Translations under genes and position numbers: made by a program
In this document: positions 7,891-15,685 of the stretch, in pieces
Layout of the letters: each line of letters opens with the position of its first letter
Position numbering within the stretch: position 1 is the stretch's first letter
Notes under the pieces: generated by a model
Databases searched by the model: none
The model's input: the letters and a program-made list of their open reading frames with translations, nothing else
Told to the model about the DNA's origin: nothing
NCBI GenBank assembly: GCA_965218625.1
Contig: CBDCLG010000023.1
Span: forward strand, 141,380 to 205,379
Source of the DNA: Bin5 sp965218625
GTDB taxonomy: Bacteria; Chloroflexota; Anaerolineae; Caldilineales; Caldilineaceae
Reading direction: 5' to 3'
Length of the DNA stretch: 64,000 nt

Positions 7891-9119
7891 CCAAAATGGG
7901 CGATAGGCCGGGGCCGTCCTCGCTCCGATTTCAGGGTTACCTTCGCCAGGACGGGCGCAAGGGCATCCGCAACACCGTCCTGGTTGCCTACCTTGTCGAG
8001 TGCGCGCATCATGTCGCGCGCGAGATCGTCTATCCTTTCCGCACGCAGGGCGTACACCTGATCGGTTTCAGCGGCTGCTATCCCAACGAGTACGCCTTCG
8101 ACATGATGTCGCGGCTCTGCTGCCATCCGAATGTGGGCGGCGCGCTCCTGCTCTCGCTGGGATGTGAGAGCTTCGATCGCTACGGACTGGCCCAGCGAAT
8201 CGAAGAGAGCGGCAGGCCGGTCGCCACGTTGGTTATCCAGGAGCAGGGCGGTACGCTGTCGACGGTCGAAAAGGGCCAGGCGTGGCTCGGGCGGACGCTC
8301 TCCGGATTGCAGGAGTGTAGCGAGCGCGTGCCGATGGGCGTGGAGGAGCTGGTCGTCGGCGCGATCTGCGGCGGCTCCGACGCCACCAGCGGCATCACGG
8401 CCAACCCGGCCATCGGCCGCTGTTTCGACCTGCTTGTCAAGCACGACGCCGGCGCCATTTTCGAGGAGGGCGGCGAGCTGATCGGCTGCGAGCAGATCAT
8501 GGCCGAGCGGGCCGTGACACCTGAGTTGGCTTCCGAGATTCTCTCGACGATGGAAAAGACGGCGCGCTACTACGCGACGCTGGGACACGGCAGTTTCGCG
8601 GTAGGAAACGCGGAGGGCGGCCTGACCACGGTCGAGGAAAAGTCGATGGGCGCCTACGCCAAGAGCGGCTCCTCGCCGATACAGGGCCTGATCAAGCCGG
8701 GCGACGTACCTCCGGCAGGAGGCCTGTACCTGATGGATGTAGTGCCGGACGGCGAGGTCCGCTTCGGCTTCCCCAATATCAACGACACGGTGGAGATCGC
8801 TGAGATGATCGCCTGCGGCGCGCATATGACCCTCTTTTCCACAGGCCGCGGCTCGGTTGTGGGGTCGGCGATTTCACCTGTGATCAAAGTCTGCGCCAAC
8901 CCGGAGACCTTTCGACGGATGGAAGGGGACATGGACGTGGACGCGGGGCGGATTCTCGAAGGGCGCGCCACCCTCGACGAGGTCGGGCATGAGATCTTCG
9001 CGCAGGTACTGGGCGTCGCCGCCGGCGCGCCGACCAAATCCGAAAGCCTCGGTCACCAGGAGTTCGCGCTGACCTACAAGACTTTTGAGCCGATCGGGCC
9101 GGCCTGCCTTCCTCTTTAG
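7887..9119 (+). CDS. UxaA-family lyase large subunit (altronate dehydratase/SuyB-like)
   Basis: The 410-residue catalytic subunit of an iron-dependent dehydratase/lyase of the galactarate dehydratase/altronate hydrolase C-terminal family. Visible motifs are GYLRQDGRKGIRN at the N-terminus (typical entry of the domain), the central GAICGGSDATSGITANPAIG and the C-terminal AAGAPTKSESLGHQEF. Conserved cysteines are placed as expected for iron binding. It starts at ATG 7887 inside the stop of the small-subunit gene. With the aldolase it could form an altronate- or galactonate-like pathway (dehydration to a 2-keto-3-deoxy acid, then aldol cleavage). If the pair is SuyAB-like, the substrate would be sulfolactate, releasing sulfite. 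Confidence 0.88.
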   Translation: MTKMGDRPGPSSLRFQGYLRQDGRKGIRNTVLVAYLVECAHHVAREIVYPFRTQGVHLIGFSGCYPNEYAFDMMSRLCCHPNVGGALLLSLGCESFDRYGLAQRIEESGRPVATLVIQEQGGTLSTVEKGQAWLGRTLSGLQECSERVPMGVEELVVGAICGGSDATSGITANPAIGRCFDLLVKHDAGAIFEEGGELIGCEQIMAERAVTPELASEILSTMEKTARYYATLGHGSFAVGNAEGGLTTVEEKSMGAYAKSGSSPIQGLIKPGDVPPAGGLYLMDVVPDGEVRFGFPNINDTVEIAEMIACGAHMTLFSTGRGSVVGSAISPVIKVCANPETFRRMEGDMDVDAGRILEGRATLDEVGHEIFAQVLGVAAGAPTKSESLGHQEFALTYKTFEPIGPACLPL

Positions 9120-9335
9120 TCTCCGCTCGGGCCTCCAGATTCTACCCTCAGAAACCGAATTCCGCCTGCCGAGATTTCGCATCGGCGGCGAAGAGTCGTA
9201 GACTAATCTGGTTGCGGGTTTCCTGCCTGCGCGCCAGCCACTTGGCGGCCTGAACTGTTGGCCGTTGCCCTGGGCGAATGGGAGAAGATGCCCGCAGACT
9301 GGCGATTGAAATGGGAGCGGGAGAGAAGCACTTAC

Positions 9336-10331
9336 ATGACAACAGAAACCGGATTCGGCGGGCAAACGGCTGAAGCGGCAGGCGCTACCGGTACGGCGGC
9401 GTCGAAGCGGACCGGGCGCGGGCGAGGATGGAAAGAATATATCGGACTGGCCGCGCGCGGCTTCGCGATGGGATGCGCCGACGTAGTGCCGGGCGTATCC
9501 GGCGGTACGATGGCCTTCATTCTGGGCATCTACGAGGAGTTTGTCATGAGCATCCGCGCCGGCGCGCGGGGGCCCTTCTGGCGTGCCCTGCTCAGACTCG
9601 ATATCGGCGCTGCGATTTTGGCGGTGAATGCACCGTTTTTGGCCGCAGTCCTCGCCGGCATCGCCATCGCCGTCGTGACCCTGGCCCCCGGATTGGAGTG
9701 GCTTTTCGAGCACCGTCCTGTGTTGCTGTGGAGCTTCTTTTTCGGGCTTGTGCTGGCTTCAATCGTGACGGTGCGCAAGCGAATTGAACGCTGGACGCCT
9801 CCGCTGTTCGCGGCGCTTGCCGCGGGGGCGGTGGGCGCCTATTTTCTGGTGGGGGCGGCGCCTGTCCAGACGCCCGAAGCGGCCTGGTTCCTCTTCCTCA
9901 GCGGCATGCTCGCCATCTGTGCGATGATCCTGCCGGGCATCTCAGGCTCGTTTATCCTGGTGCTGCTGGGAAAGTACCAATTCGTGCTTGCGGCGGTCAA
10001 CCAGCGCGATGTGGTCAGCCTCGGAATCGTCGCTTTGGGGGCGGTCGTCGGCATCGTATCATTCGCCCAGGTGCTGGCGTGGCTGTTCAGGCGCTACCAT
10101 GACCTGACGGTGGCGTTGCTTATCGGCCTGATGGCCGGCAGCCTGCGCAAAGTGTGGCCGTGGAAAGAGACAGTGGCCTCGATCGTCGACCGTCACGGTG
10201 AGATTCTACCGACCGTCCAGGTCAACCAGCTGCCATCCGCTTGGACAGGCGAGCTGTTCGCCGCCTTTGGGCTGGCGCTGGCCGGCTTTGCAATCGTGAT
10301 CGTGTTGGACCGAATCAGTCAGTCCAACTGA
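9336..10331 (+). CDS. DUF368 membrane protein, probable undecaprenyl-phosphate translocase
   Basis: A polytopic inner-membrane protein of about 331 residues with eight or more hydrophobic segments. The DUF368 hallmarks are present twice as inverted halves: GCADVVPGVSGGTMAFILG near the N-terminus and ICAMILPGISGSFILVLLG in the middle. Members of this family (PopT) were shown to recycle undecaprenyl phosphate across the membrane. The start is uncertain; ATG 9336 is preferred because the frame upstream to 9258 codes for charged, non-conserved sequence and ATG 9336 has a GGGAGAG purine tract about ten bases upstream. It stands alone, 216 bases after the lyase operon, and converges on the MFS gene. 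Confidence 0.85.
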   Translation: MTTETGFGGQTAEAAGATGTAASKRTGRGRGWKEYIGLAARGFAMGCADVVPGVSGGTMAFILGIYEEFVMSIRAGARGPFWRALLRLDIGAAILAVNAPFLAAVLAGIAIAVVTLAPGLEWLFEHRPVLLWSFFFGLVLASIVTVRKRIERWTPPLFAALAAGAVGAYFLVGAAPVQTPEAAWFLFLSGMLAICAMILPGISGSFILVLLGKYQFVLAAVNQRDVVSLGIVALGAVVGIVSFAQVLAWLFRRYHDLTVALLIGLMAGSLRKVWPWKETVASIVDRHGEILPTVQVNQLPSAWTGELFAAFGLALAGFAIVIVLDRISQSN

Positions 10332-10375
10332 CGGGGCAGAACCTTCTCACGGGCGCACCTTTGCCTCGGCGCCGG

Positions 10376-11704
10376 CTATGTTCCGGTTGGCACAGAGAGC
10401 GGGCGCTCGGCATCAACCCGCTTCGAGGACGTTCTTCGCGGCTCCTTCACCCACAAGATCATCAAGCACAGGGCGACAAACGCAAACGCCAGCGAGATTC
10501 TGAACATGGCGGCGTAGCCGAGCGCGCCGGCAAGCCATCCGCCGAAGATCGGCGCGCAGATCAGCACCGGCGCGAGCAGCGTGTTCGTGAGTCCGACGTA
10601 GGTTGGCCGGCTCTCAGGTGTGCTGAATTCGAGGATGATGTTGAGCGACGACGTGTGGTATGCCGCCAGGAAAGCGCCAAGGAAAACGAAGGTGAGGAGC
10701 AGCCCGAGGGGAACGGGGCCGCCGCTGTTCGGCGTGCCCGGCGCCCCTGCCGCGCCGACAAACAGCGCATTGAGCGGAGCGAGCAGGATGAAAGCCGCGG
10801 CCGCGGTCAGCACAGTCTTATGGCCCACGCGGTCGGCCAGCATACCCCAAAGCGGATTCAGCACAGCCTGCGTCCCGACGAGGACAGCCGTCAGCAGACC
10901 GATGCCGCGCCCGTCGAGGGCGAACAGCTCTGTGCCGTAAACGGCGAAGAAGCCGGCGCTCATTCCCCCCAGATTCACAAAGGACTTGCTGATCAGGTAG
11001 CGGCGGAAGTTGTGGTCCTGCTTGAGGACGGCGCCTACGCTGCGCAGGTAGCGAAGAAGGGGGACTGCCTCTTTCGTCGTCTCGCTGGGCGGCTCGCGCG
11101 TGAGCGCCAGCCCTGCCCAGGAAAAAAGCATGATGACAAATGCGGCGAAAAAGAGGAGCGCGTAGTTGCCGGGAAAGGCGTAGCTGACCAGGACCCGGCC
11201 CACGAACCAGGCGCCGAGCACTCCCAGGAGCAGGCCGAGTCCGTGCCCGAGACCGAGCCAGATGCCGCGGCGGCGCGTTGGGATCACCTTTGCGATCATA
11301 TCCATCCAGGCCGGGATGGCCACGCCTGCGCCGGTCGACGCCACGGCCATGCCCAGCAACAGGGCGACCAGCGCAAGCGCCGGCGCGGTGACCGCAAAGG
11401 CAAGGACGGCAAGCCCGATCAGCAGGTAGGGCAGCCGTTCGACCGCGAGCGAGATGTACATAATAAACGGTTTCTTGTACACCATGCGCTCGGCCAGACT
11501 GGCTGTCAGCAGCTGCGGCAAGTAGATGCCGAGGCTCCACATCGCCGGCACAAGGCCTATTGCCAGTTTCGAGTCGGTAAGCTGGCTGACGAGGACGGGA
11601 ATGACAGTCTCTCTGGAGATGAGACTGAAGCCCAGGGTGATGAAGGTAACGTCCCACAGGTTGACGGAGAAGTTCCAGGCGTCTGTGTTGTCAGCGCGGG
11701 CCAT
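10376..11704 (-). CDS. MFS transporter
   Basis: A 442-residue major facilitator superfamily protein with about twelve membrane segments and a central cytoplasmic loop (around TREPPSETTKEAVPLL). Characteristic MFS sequence includes IPTRRRGIWLGLGHGLGLLLG in the first half and WGMLADRVGHKTVL, a D-R-x-G loop, in the second. The start ATG 11704 lies 14 bases inside the preceding PhyH gene, so translation is coupled. As the last gene of a leftward cluster with three PhyH oxygenases, it probably imports the substrate or exports the product of those enzymes. The substrate is unknown. Confidence 0.88.
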   Translation of the reverse strand: MARADNTDAWNFSVNLWDVTFITLGFSLISRETVIPVLVSQLTDSKLAIGLVPAMWSLGIYLPQLLTASLAERMVYKKPFIMYISLAVERLPYLLIGLAVLAFAVTAPALALVALLLGMAVASTGAGVAIPAWMDMIAKVIPTRRRGIWLGLGHGLGLLLGVLGAWFVGRVLVSYAFPGNYALLFFAAFVIMLFSWAGLALTREPPSETTKEAVPLLRYLRSVGAVLKQDHNFRRYLISKSFVNLGGMSAGFFAVYGTELFALDGRGIGLLTAVLVGTQAVLNPLWGMLADRVGHKTVLTAAAAFILLAPLNALFVGAAGAPGTPNSGGPVPLGLLLTFVFLGAFLAAYHTSSLNIILEFSTPESRPTYVGLTNTLLAPVLICAPIFGGWLAGALGYAAMFRISLAFAFVALCLMILWVKEPRRTSSKRVDAERPLSVPTGT

Positions 11705-12617
11705 CGGTTTCAGCCCCGTCCGGGTCGGCGAAGGGGCGGAATCCGCGCACCATCAGTCCCTGTGGTTCGTTCTCGCGGCGGGCCTGCTGGGCCCGCTTTT
11801 CGGCCTCGGCCCGATTGGCGGTCGTTGTCGCCCTGACGACAGCGTAGTCATCGGGCCGCCGGTAGCGGTTGATGAAGACGGGCCGGGGCGTATCGGAGTG
11901 GTTCTGCTTGGAGCCGTGGATGGTCTTGATGTTGAAGAAGATCGAGTCGCCGGCCTGTCCGACGACCGGCAGCGCCGCCTCCCAGGGCCATTCGTCCTCG
12001 TCCAGGCCCAGGTGCGAAAAGGTATCGACGTGCCGCAGCTGGCCGAACTTGTGCGAGCCGGGAACGATGTGCAGTGCGCCATTGACCAGGTCGGTGTCGA
12101 CCACGTAGGAGAGAATCGCGACCGGCCCTTCGTAGCGGTGCTCGAAGTAGGCCGAGTCCTGGTGCAGATGCTTGGGATGTCCGCCGACCGGCTCCTTGAC
12201 CAGCGACTGGCCGTTGCCGAACAGTTCGATATTCGGGCCCAGGATCGCTTCCAGGATGTCGAGCGCGGCCGGGTCCATGGCGGCGCGCAGGAAGGAGGCG
12301 CTGGTCTGGTAGCTGATACCGACGGTCATGATCTGCTTGTCGCGCTCGTAGTCCTCCGGCGCGGGAATGAAAAGCGAACCGTTGGGCGAGACCCAGCCTT
12401 CGGGCCTTCTTTCGGCCCGGTCAAGGAGGGAGATCGATTGATCGACTGTGGCGGCGATGTCCTGCGCCATCCCTGCGATGTACGGCTTCATCAGGCCGCG
12501 CACGACGAGGCAGCCGTGTTCGCGGTAGATGGCGGTGGCGCGGTCGATCTCCAAATTTGCGGCCGTCACCGACAGATCGTCAACGGCAACTCGGGGCTCA
12601 AGTAAACGGGATTCCAT
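11691..12617 (-). CDS. Phytanoyl-CoA dioxygenase (PhyH) family protein
   Basis: A 308-residue Fe(II)/2-oxoglutarate oxygenase. The iron ligands are His152-x-Asp154 in HLHQDSAYF and His234 in KTIHGSKQNHS, with Arg245 after it as the 2-oxoglutarate-binding candidate (TPRPVFINRY). This HQDSAYF version is typical of PhyH proteins acting on small polar molecules such as ectoine or mitomycin-type substrates, though no specific one can be named. ATG 12617 is preferred over an upstream TTG at 12659. It is third in the leftward PhyH cluster and overlaps the MFS gene by 14 bases. A CTATACGAA motif (12689-12681) sits 64 bases upstream, so it may also have its own promoter. Confidence 0.9.
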   Translation of the reverse strand: MESRLLEPRVAVDDLSVTAANLEIDRATAIYREHGCLVVRGLMKPYIAGMAQDIAATVDQSISLLDRAERRPEGWVSPNGSLFIPAPEDYERDKQIMTVGISYQTSASFLRAAMDPAALDILEAILGPNIELFGNGQSLVKEPVGGHPKHLHQDSAYFEHRYEGPVAILSYVVDTDLVNGALHIVPGSHKFGQLRHVDTFSHLGLDEDEWPWEAALPVVGQAGDSIFFNIKTIHGSKQNHSDTPRPVFINRYRRPDDYAVVRATTTANRAEAEKRAQQARRENEPQGLMVRGFRPFADPDGAETDGPR

Positions 12618-12680
12618 GGCTACTGACTGGCTTTCAGTTTTCTCAGCGCAAACGGGCAAAACGGGAGGGCCGCTATACTC

Positions 12681-12689
12681 TTCGTATAG
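12681..12689 (-). promoter_or_regulatory. CTATACGAA intergenic motif
   Basis: Leftward copy of the recurrent CTATRCGAA element in the 78-base gap between two PhyH genes, followed on the same strand by a second TATAG. Possible -10 element or operator; function inferred only from repetition and position. Confidence 0.35.
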
Positions 12690-12695
12690 AAAAAG

Positions 12696-14087
12696 TCAGA
12701 AAAGATTATCGGATGTCGTAGTTGGACACCAGCGATGAACGCTGAGATAGTCGAACGCGATCTCGAGCGCCTCGGTTGAGCCGATCCGGCGCAGGGCGTC
12801 AACCGAATTGGCGCGTACGTAACGGTTCTCGTCACGCAGCGCTGCTTTGAGCGCGGGGACGGCGCCGGCGGCGCGGCTGCCCAGCCGTTGGAGCGAGAGA
12901 GCGCTTGTGAATCGCGCCTGCCCGTCCTCGTCATTCAGGCCGTTGACGAGCGCGGGCAGGATGACGTCGGCAGGTTCTTTGAGCAGCCCGAGCGCCTCCA
13001 CTGCCGCGCGCCGCACCTGCACCGACGGGTCGGCTAGCGCGCCGGCCACCGCTTCAGCAGTCCCCGAACCGCCGTCTCCCAATTCGCCCAGCGCGAAGAC
13101 GGCGTGCATGCGCGCCTCCTCGCTCCCGTGGCCGGCGGCGTCGAGCAGAGCGCCCTGGGCAGCCAAACCGATGGCGCTGAGGCCGTAGCCGGAATTGCGG
13201 GCGGCGGTAGCATTCCCGCTGGTGAGCGACGCTGTTAGCGCGGGTATGGCGGCGTCAGTGTGCGCAGCAATGCGGTAGGCCGCGTCAACGCCGGCCGGCT
13301 CATATTTAGAGGCCAGCTGCTCGCCCAGAGCGGCGATGCCGGCTACATCTTCGTTGAATCCGTTTGACGCGCCTTCCGCCTCGCCGCGATGCCAACGCCA
13401 CTGCTGTGCCCACAGGACATTGTGGTCGATAGGCCCGTCTTCGACCTCCAGCCAGTCGTCGCGCCGGTTGTTCCAGGCCGGTTTCGTGGGCGCATCCATG
13501 CGCACGAACTGGAACTTCATCATGGCCCGGCTCTTCTGCGAGACATTGGCGCCGCCCCGGTGCCACAGGTCGTAGTGGATCAGGGCGAAGGTGCCCTCCG
13601 GCCCTTTCATGTAGACGGGCTGCTCGGTGTCGTCGCCGGCCCGTTTGGTGTAGTACTGAGAGCCGGCGAGGACGCCCGACGGCCCCATCTCCTCATCGAC
13701 CGCCTGCGGGTAGTAGAAGATCATCGCCCACCAATTGTGATGGTTGCGCACCTTTTGATGCCCCCAATAGCTGTCCTTGTGCCAGTGCTGATCCTTGCGG
13801 CCGGGGTAGGTAAAGTGGCAGTGGCGGTGCGGGTGGACTACATAGTCGCCGCCCAGGACGCTGGAAAGGCCCCCGCGCACGACAGGATCCTCGAGAATGT
13901 CGTTGATTTCGCTCAGGCGCGGCAGCAGGTTGTTGCCCGGATTGCCTTCCTTCTCCATCACTTCGCTGAGATTGGCGTTGAGCAGCTCATAGAACTGTTT
14001 CGGCAGTTCGGTCCGCAGGATCACGTAGCCCCGCGAGATGAACTGGCGCATCTGTTCGTCGGTCAGAAGATAGCTCGAATCGCTCAT
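12696..14087 (-). CDS. PhyH dioxygenase fused to C-terminal HEAT repeats
   Basis: A 463-residue fusion. Residues 1-240 form a PhyH domain with iron ligands His103-x-Asp105 (HWHKDSYWG) and His176 (DLWHRGG), and Arg187 as a candidate 2-oxoglutarate anchor. Residues about 275-445 form a HEAT-repeat array with the regular Ala/Leu pattern and conserved Asp/Arg turns (for example DPSVQVRRAAVEALGLL and DENRYVRANSVDALRRIG). HEAT repeats usually bind proteins, so the oxygenase may have a protein partner or act on a protein-bound substrate; that is inference. AAGGA lies 7 bases before ATG 14087. It lies 96 bases downstream of the first PhyH gene of the cluster. Most PhyH proteins are about 250-320 residues without such a tail. 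Confidence 0.9.
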   Translation of the reverse strand: MSDSSYLLTDEQMRQFISRGYVILRTELPKQFYELLNANLSEVMEKEGNPGNNLLPRLSEINDILEDPVVRGGLSSVLGGDYVVHPHRHCHFTYPGRKDQHWHKDSYWGHQKVRNHHNWWAMIFYYPQAVDEEMGPSGVLAGSQYYTKRAGDDTEQPVYMKGPEGTFALIHYDLWHRGGANVSQKSRAMMKFQFVRMDAPTKPAWNNRRDDWLEVEDGPIDHNVLWAQQWRWHRGEAEGASNGFNEDVAGIAALGEQLASKYEPAGVDAAYRIAAHTDAAIPALTASLTSGNATAARNSGYGLSAIGLAAQGALLDAAGHGSEEARMHAVFALGELGDGGSGTAEAVAGALADPSVQVRRAAVEALGLLKEPADVILPALVNGLNDEDGQARFTSALSLQRLGSRAAGAVPALKAALRDENRYVRANSVDALRRIGSTEALEIAFDYLSVHRWCPTTTSDNLF

Positions 14088-14183
14088 TTCAGTTTCCTTC
14101 CTCGCGGACTGCGTCCCAGAAGCAGGCCTGGCAGCGCGCAATATCGGATCGAACTCGCGCGGCCGAATCTTTACGGCGGCCCA

Positions 14184-14945
14184 TCAGTTCTTCAGCGATG
14201 GGCGGCACAACTGGCCGTCTCTCACAATCGGGACCGCCTGGCCCCACAGCTCGGTCCCATCCTTGTTCATAATCGGCTCAGCCGAGTATTGCGCCAGGTA
14301 GCAGCGGCGGATGCGCGAGGTCGTGTTGGGGCCGCTGCGGTGAAAGGTGCGGCTGCTGAAGACGACAATAGTGCCGGCAGGGACAATCGCCGGCACGCCG
14401 GGGTGATCGCCGCGGTAACCGATCTTGTCGTTGCTTGCGTCCTCGATAGTGTGGTCGTAGAGGTCGTCGGGTGTCATTCCGATGGCAGAGTATGGCAGCA
14501 CCGACACGGTCCCGTTCTCGATCGACATGTCGTCGAGCGCGCACCAGCAGGAGAGATAGGGGCGGTGGTAGTGGCCCACGTAACCGGAGTCCTGGTGCCA
14601 GCCGAACTTGGTGCCCACTTCGGCGAACTTGACCACGTACTGTTCGTGAAACAGATAAGCGGTATCGCCCAACGTCGCCCGGCAGACTTCCGCCATGCGT
14701 TCGCCGAACAGAAAGTCGGTAATCGTAGGACTCTCCAACCCGCGCCTGCTGATGAAGTACCGCTTCTTGTAGTGGTTGATTCCCTGAACGGTAACGCCCT
14801 TCGCCTCCATTTCGGCATCGTAGCGGGCGATGTACCGCTGGCACTCGTCGCGCAGCCCCTCCACCTGCTCATGGGGGATGGCGTTTTCGAGGAACATATA
14901 GCCTTCGTTGCGGTACTGGCAGCGCTGTTCTTCGGAGATGTGCAT
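14184..14945 (-). CDS. Phytanoyl-CoA dioxygenase (PhyH) family protein
   Basis: A 253-residue Fe(II)/2-oxoglutarate oxygenase, first gene of the leftward PhyH/MFS cluster. Iron ligands are His117-x-Asp119 in GWHQDSGY and His202 in TFHRSGPN, with Arg residues at 211-214 positioned to bind 2-oxoglutarate. The start ATG 14945 has AGAGGA five bases upstream; the frame extends 44 codons further, but that part is low-complexity and not PhyH-like. The segment CWCALDDMSIENGTVSVLP is the usual PhyH core strand pair. The substrate is unknown. Confidence 0.9.
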   Translation of the reverse strand: MHISEEQRCQYRNEGYMFLENAIPHEQVEGLRDECQRYIARYDAEMEAKGVTVQGINHYKKRYFISRRGLESPTITDFLFGERMAEVCRATLGDTAYLFHEQYVVKFAEVGTKFGWHQDSGYVGHYHRPYLSCWCALDDMSIENGTVSVLPYSAIGMTPDDLYDHTIEDASNDKIGYRGDHPGVPAIVPAGTIVVFSSRTFHRSGPNTTSRIRRCYLAQYSAEPIMNKDGTELWGQAVPIVRDGQLCRPSLKN

Positions 14946-15325
14946 GGAATCCTCTTCTGCGGATGCTGTGCTGCCGGGTCCGGCGGCAGCCGTGCAGCTC
15001 CCTGAAGCTGCCAAACATAATGTTGCGAACCCGCTGGGGTACGGCATTCCACACCGGTCACGCACGAGGCGTTTCAAGCCGAGTCAGCCTGGATTCGGGG
15101 TTGCCAATCGGGCTCTGCGCGCCACCTGCACTTATACATTACGGCCCGAAGAAAGTCAAACGTTACGCTGCATTCCTCTCTGCGTTCGGTCTGTTCGAAG
15201 GCCGGCTGGCAAGAGGGCCCCCGAAGCTCCGGCCCGTTCTGGATTCCCGCGGAACATGCCCTTTTCTGCAAGATTGCTGCGCAGGGCAATCGCATCAAAA
15301 TCTGGGCGCCACAATAGCCCACGAA

Positions 15326-15390
15326 GAGCACCCACAAATCTGGGGCACCCACAAAGGGCACCCACAAAGGGCACCCACAAGGGGTGCCCC
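15326..15390. repeat. Tandem GGGCACCCACAAA units ending in a hairpin
   Basis: Four units of about 13-16 bases occur in a row: GAGCACCCACAAATCT (15326), GGGGCACCCACAAA (15342), GGGCACCCACAAA (15356) and GGGCACCCACAAG (15369). They are followed at once by GGGTGCCCC (15382-15390). GGGCACCC at 15369-15376 and GGGTGCCC at 15382-15389 form a perfect 8-base stem with a five-base loop. This looks like a dispersed intergenic repeat rather than a CRISPR, since there are no unique spacers. Confidence 0.7.
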
Positions 15391-15578
15391 TACCAATTGT
15401 CAGTCGTTTTCGGCTGAAAAACCGATCTCCAGTGCGCCGAAAACCTTAAGAATTCGCGACCGCGCACTATGAATTGCCCTGTTCTCGGCGTTTTTTCGGA
15501 GTAAGGCTCGAATCAATTAGTGTCGCGGGGTCTTGACCCAATTGGATGCAACTGCCCTGGATTGCCGCGCCGGTCCGC

Positions 15579-15608
15579 TTGCAATTTGCTCCAAGCGTAA
15601 AGTATACT
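15579..15608 (+). promoter_or_regulatory. Candidate promoter for ABC exporter operon
   Basis: TTGCAA (15579-15584) and TATACT (15603-15608) are separated by 18 bases and lie about 75 bases before the exporter start. Confidence 0.45.
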
Positions 15609-15685
15609 TCCGAAACCGCTTTAGTAAAGACGGCTGACCTGCTGGTTTTTGCCATAGATTGCGGTTGTTGCGAGGCGTCCCGCAG

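Larger units (their letters stand above)
14946..15685. other. Divergent intergenic region with repeat and promoter
   Basis: About 740 bases between the leftward PhyH cluster and the rightward ABC exporter. It holds a short GC-rich tandem repeat ending in a hairpin (15326-15390) and a candidate promoter (15579-15608). Open frames here have no recognisable protein features. Confidence 0.45.

Noticed and set aside
10241..11836. A 531-codon plus-strand frame
   Set aside because: It is antisense to the MFS transporter and is Arg/Gln/Glu-rich with no domain pattern.
13389..15005. A 538-codon plus-strand frame spanning two genes
   Set aside because: It lies opposite two PhyH genes that have complete iron ligands and proper ribosome binding sites.
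15326..15390. Possible CRISPR array
   Set aside because: The units are directly adjacent with no unique spacers, and no cas genes are present.
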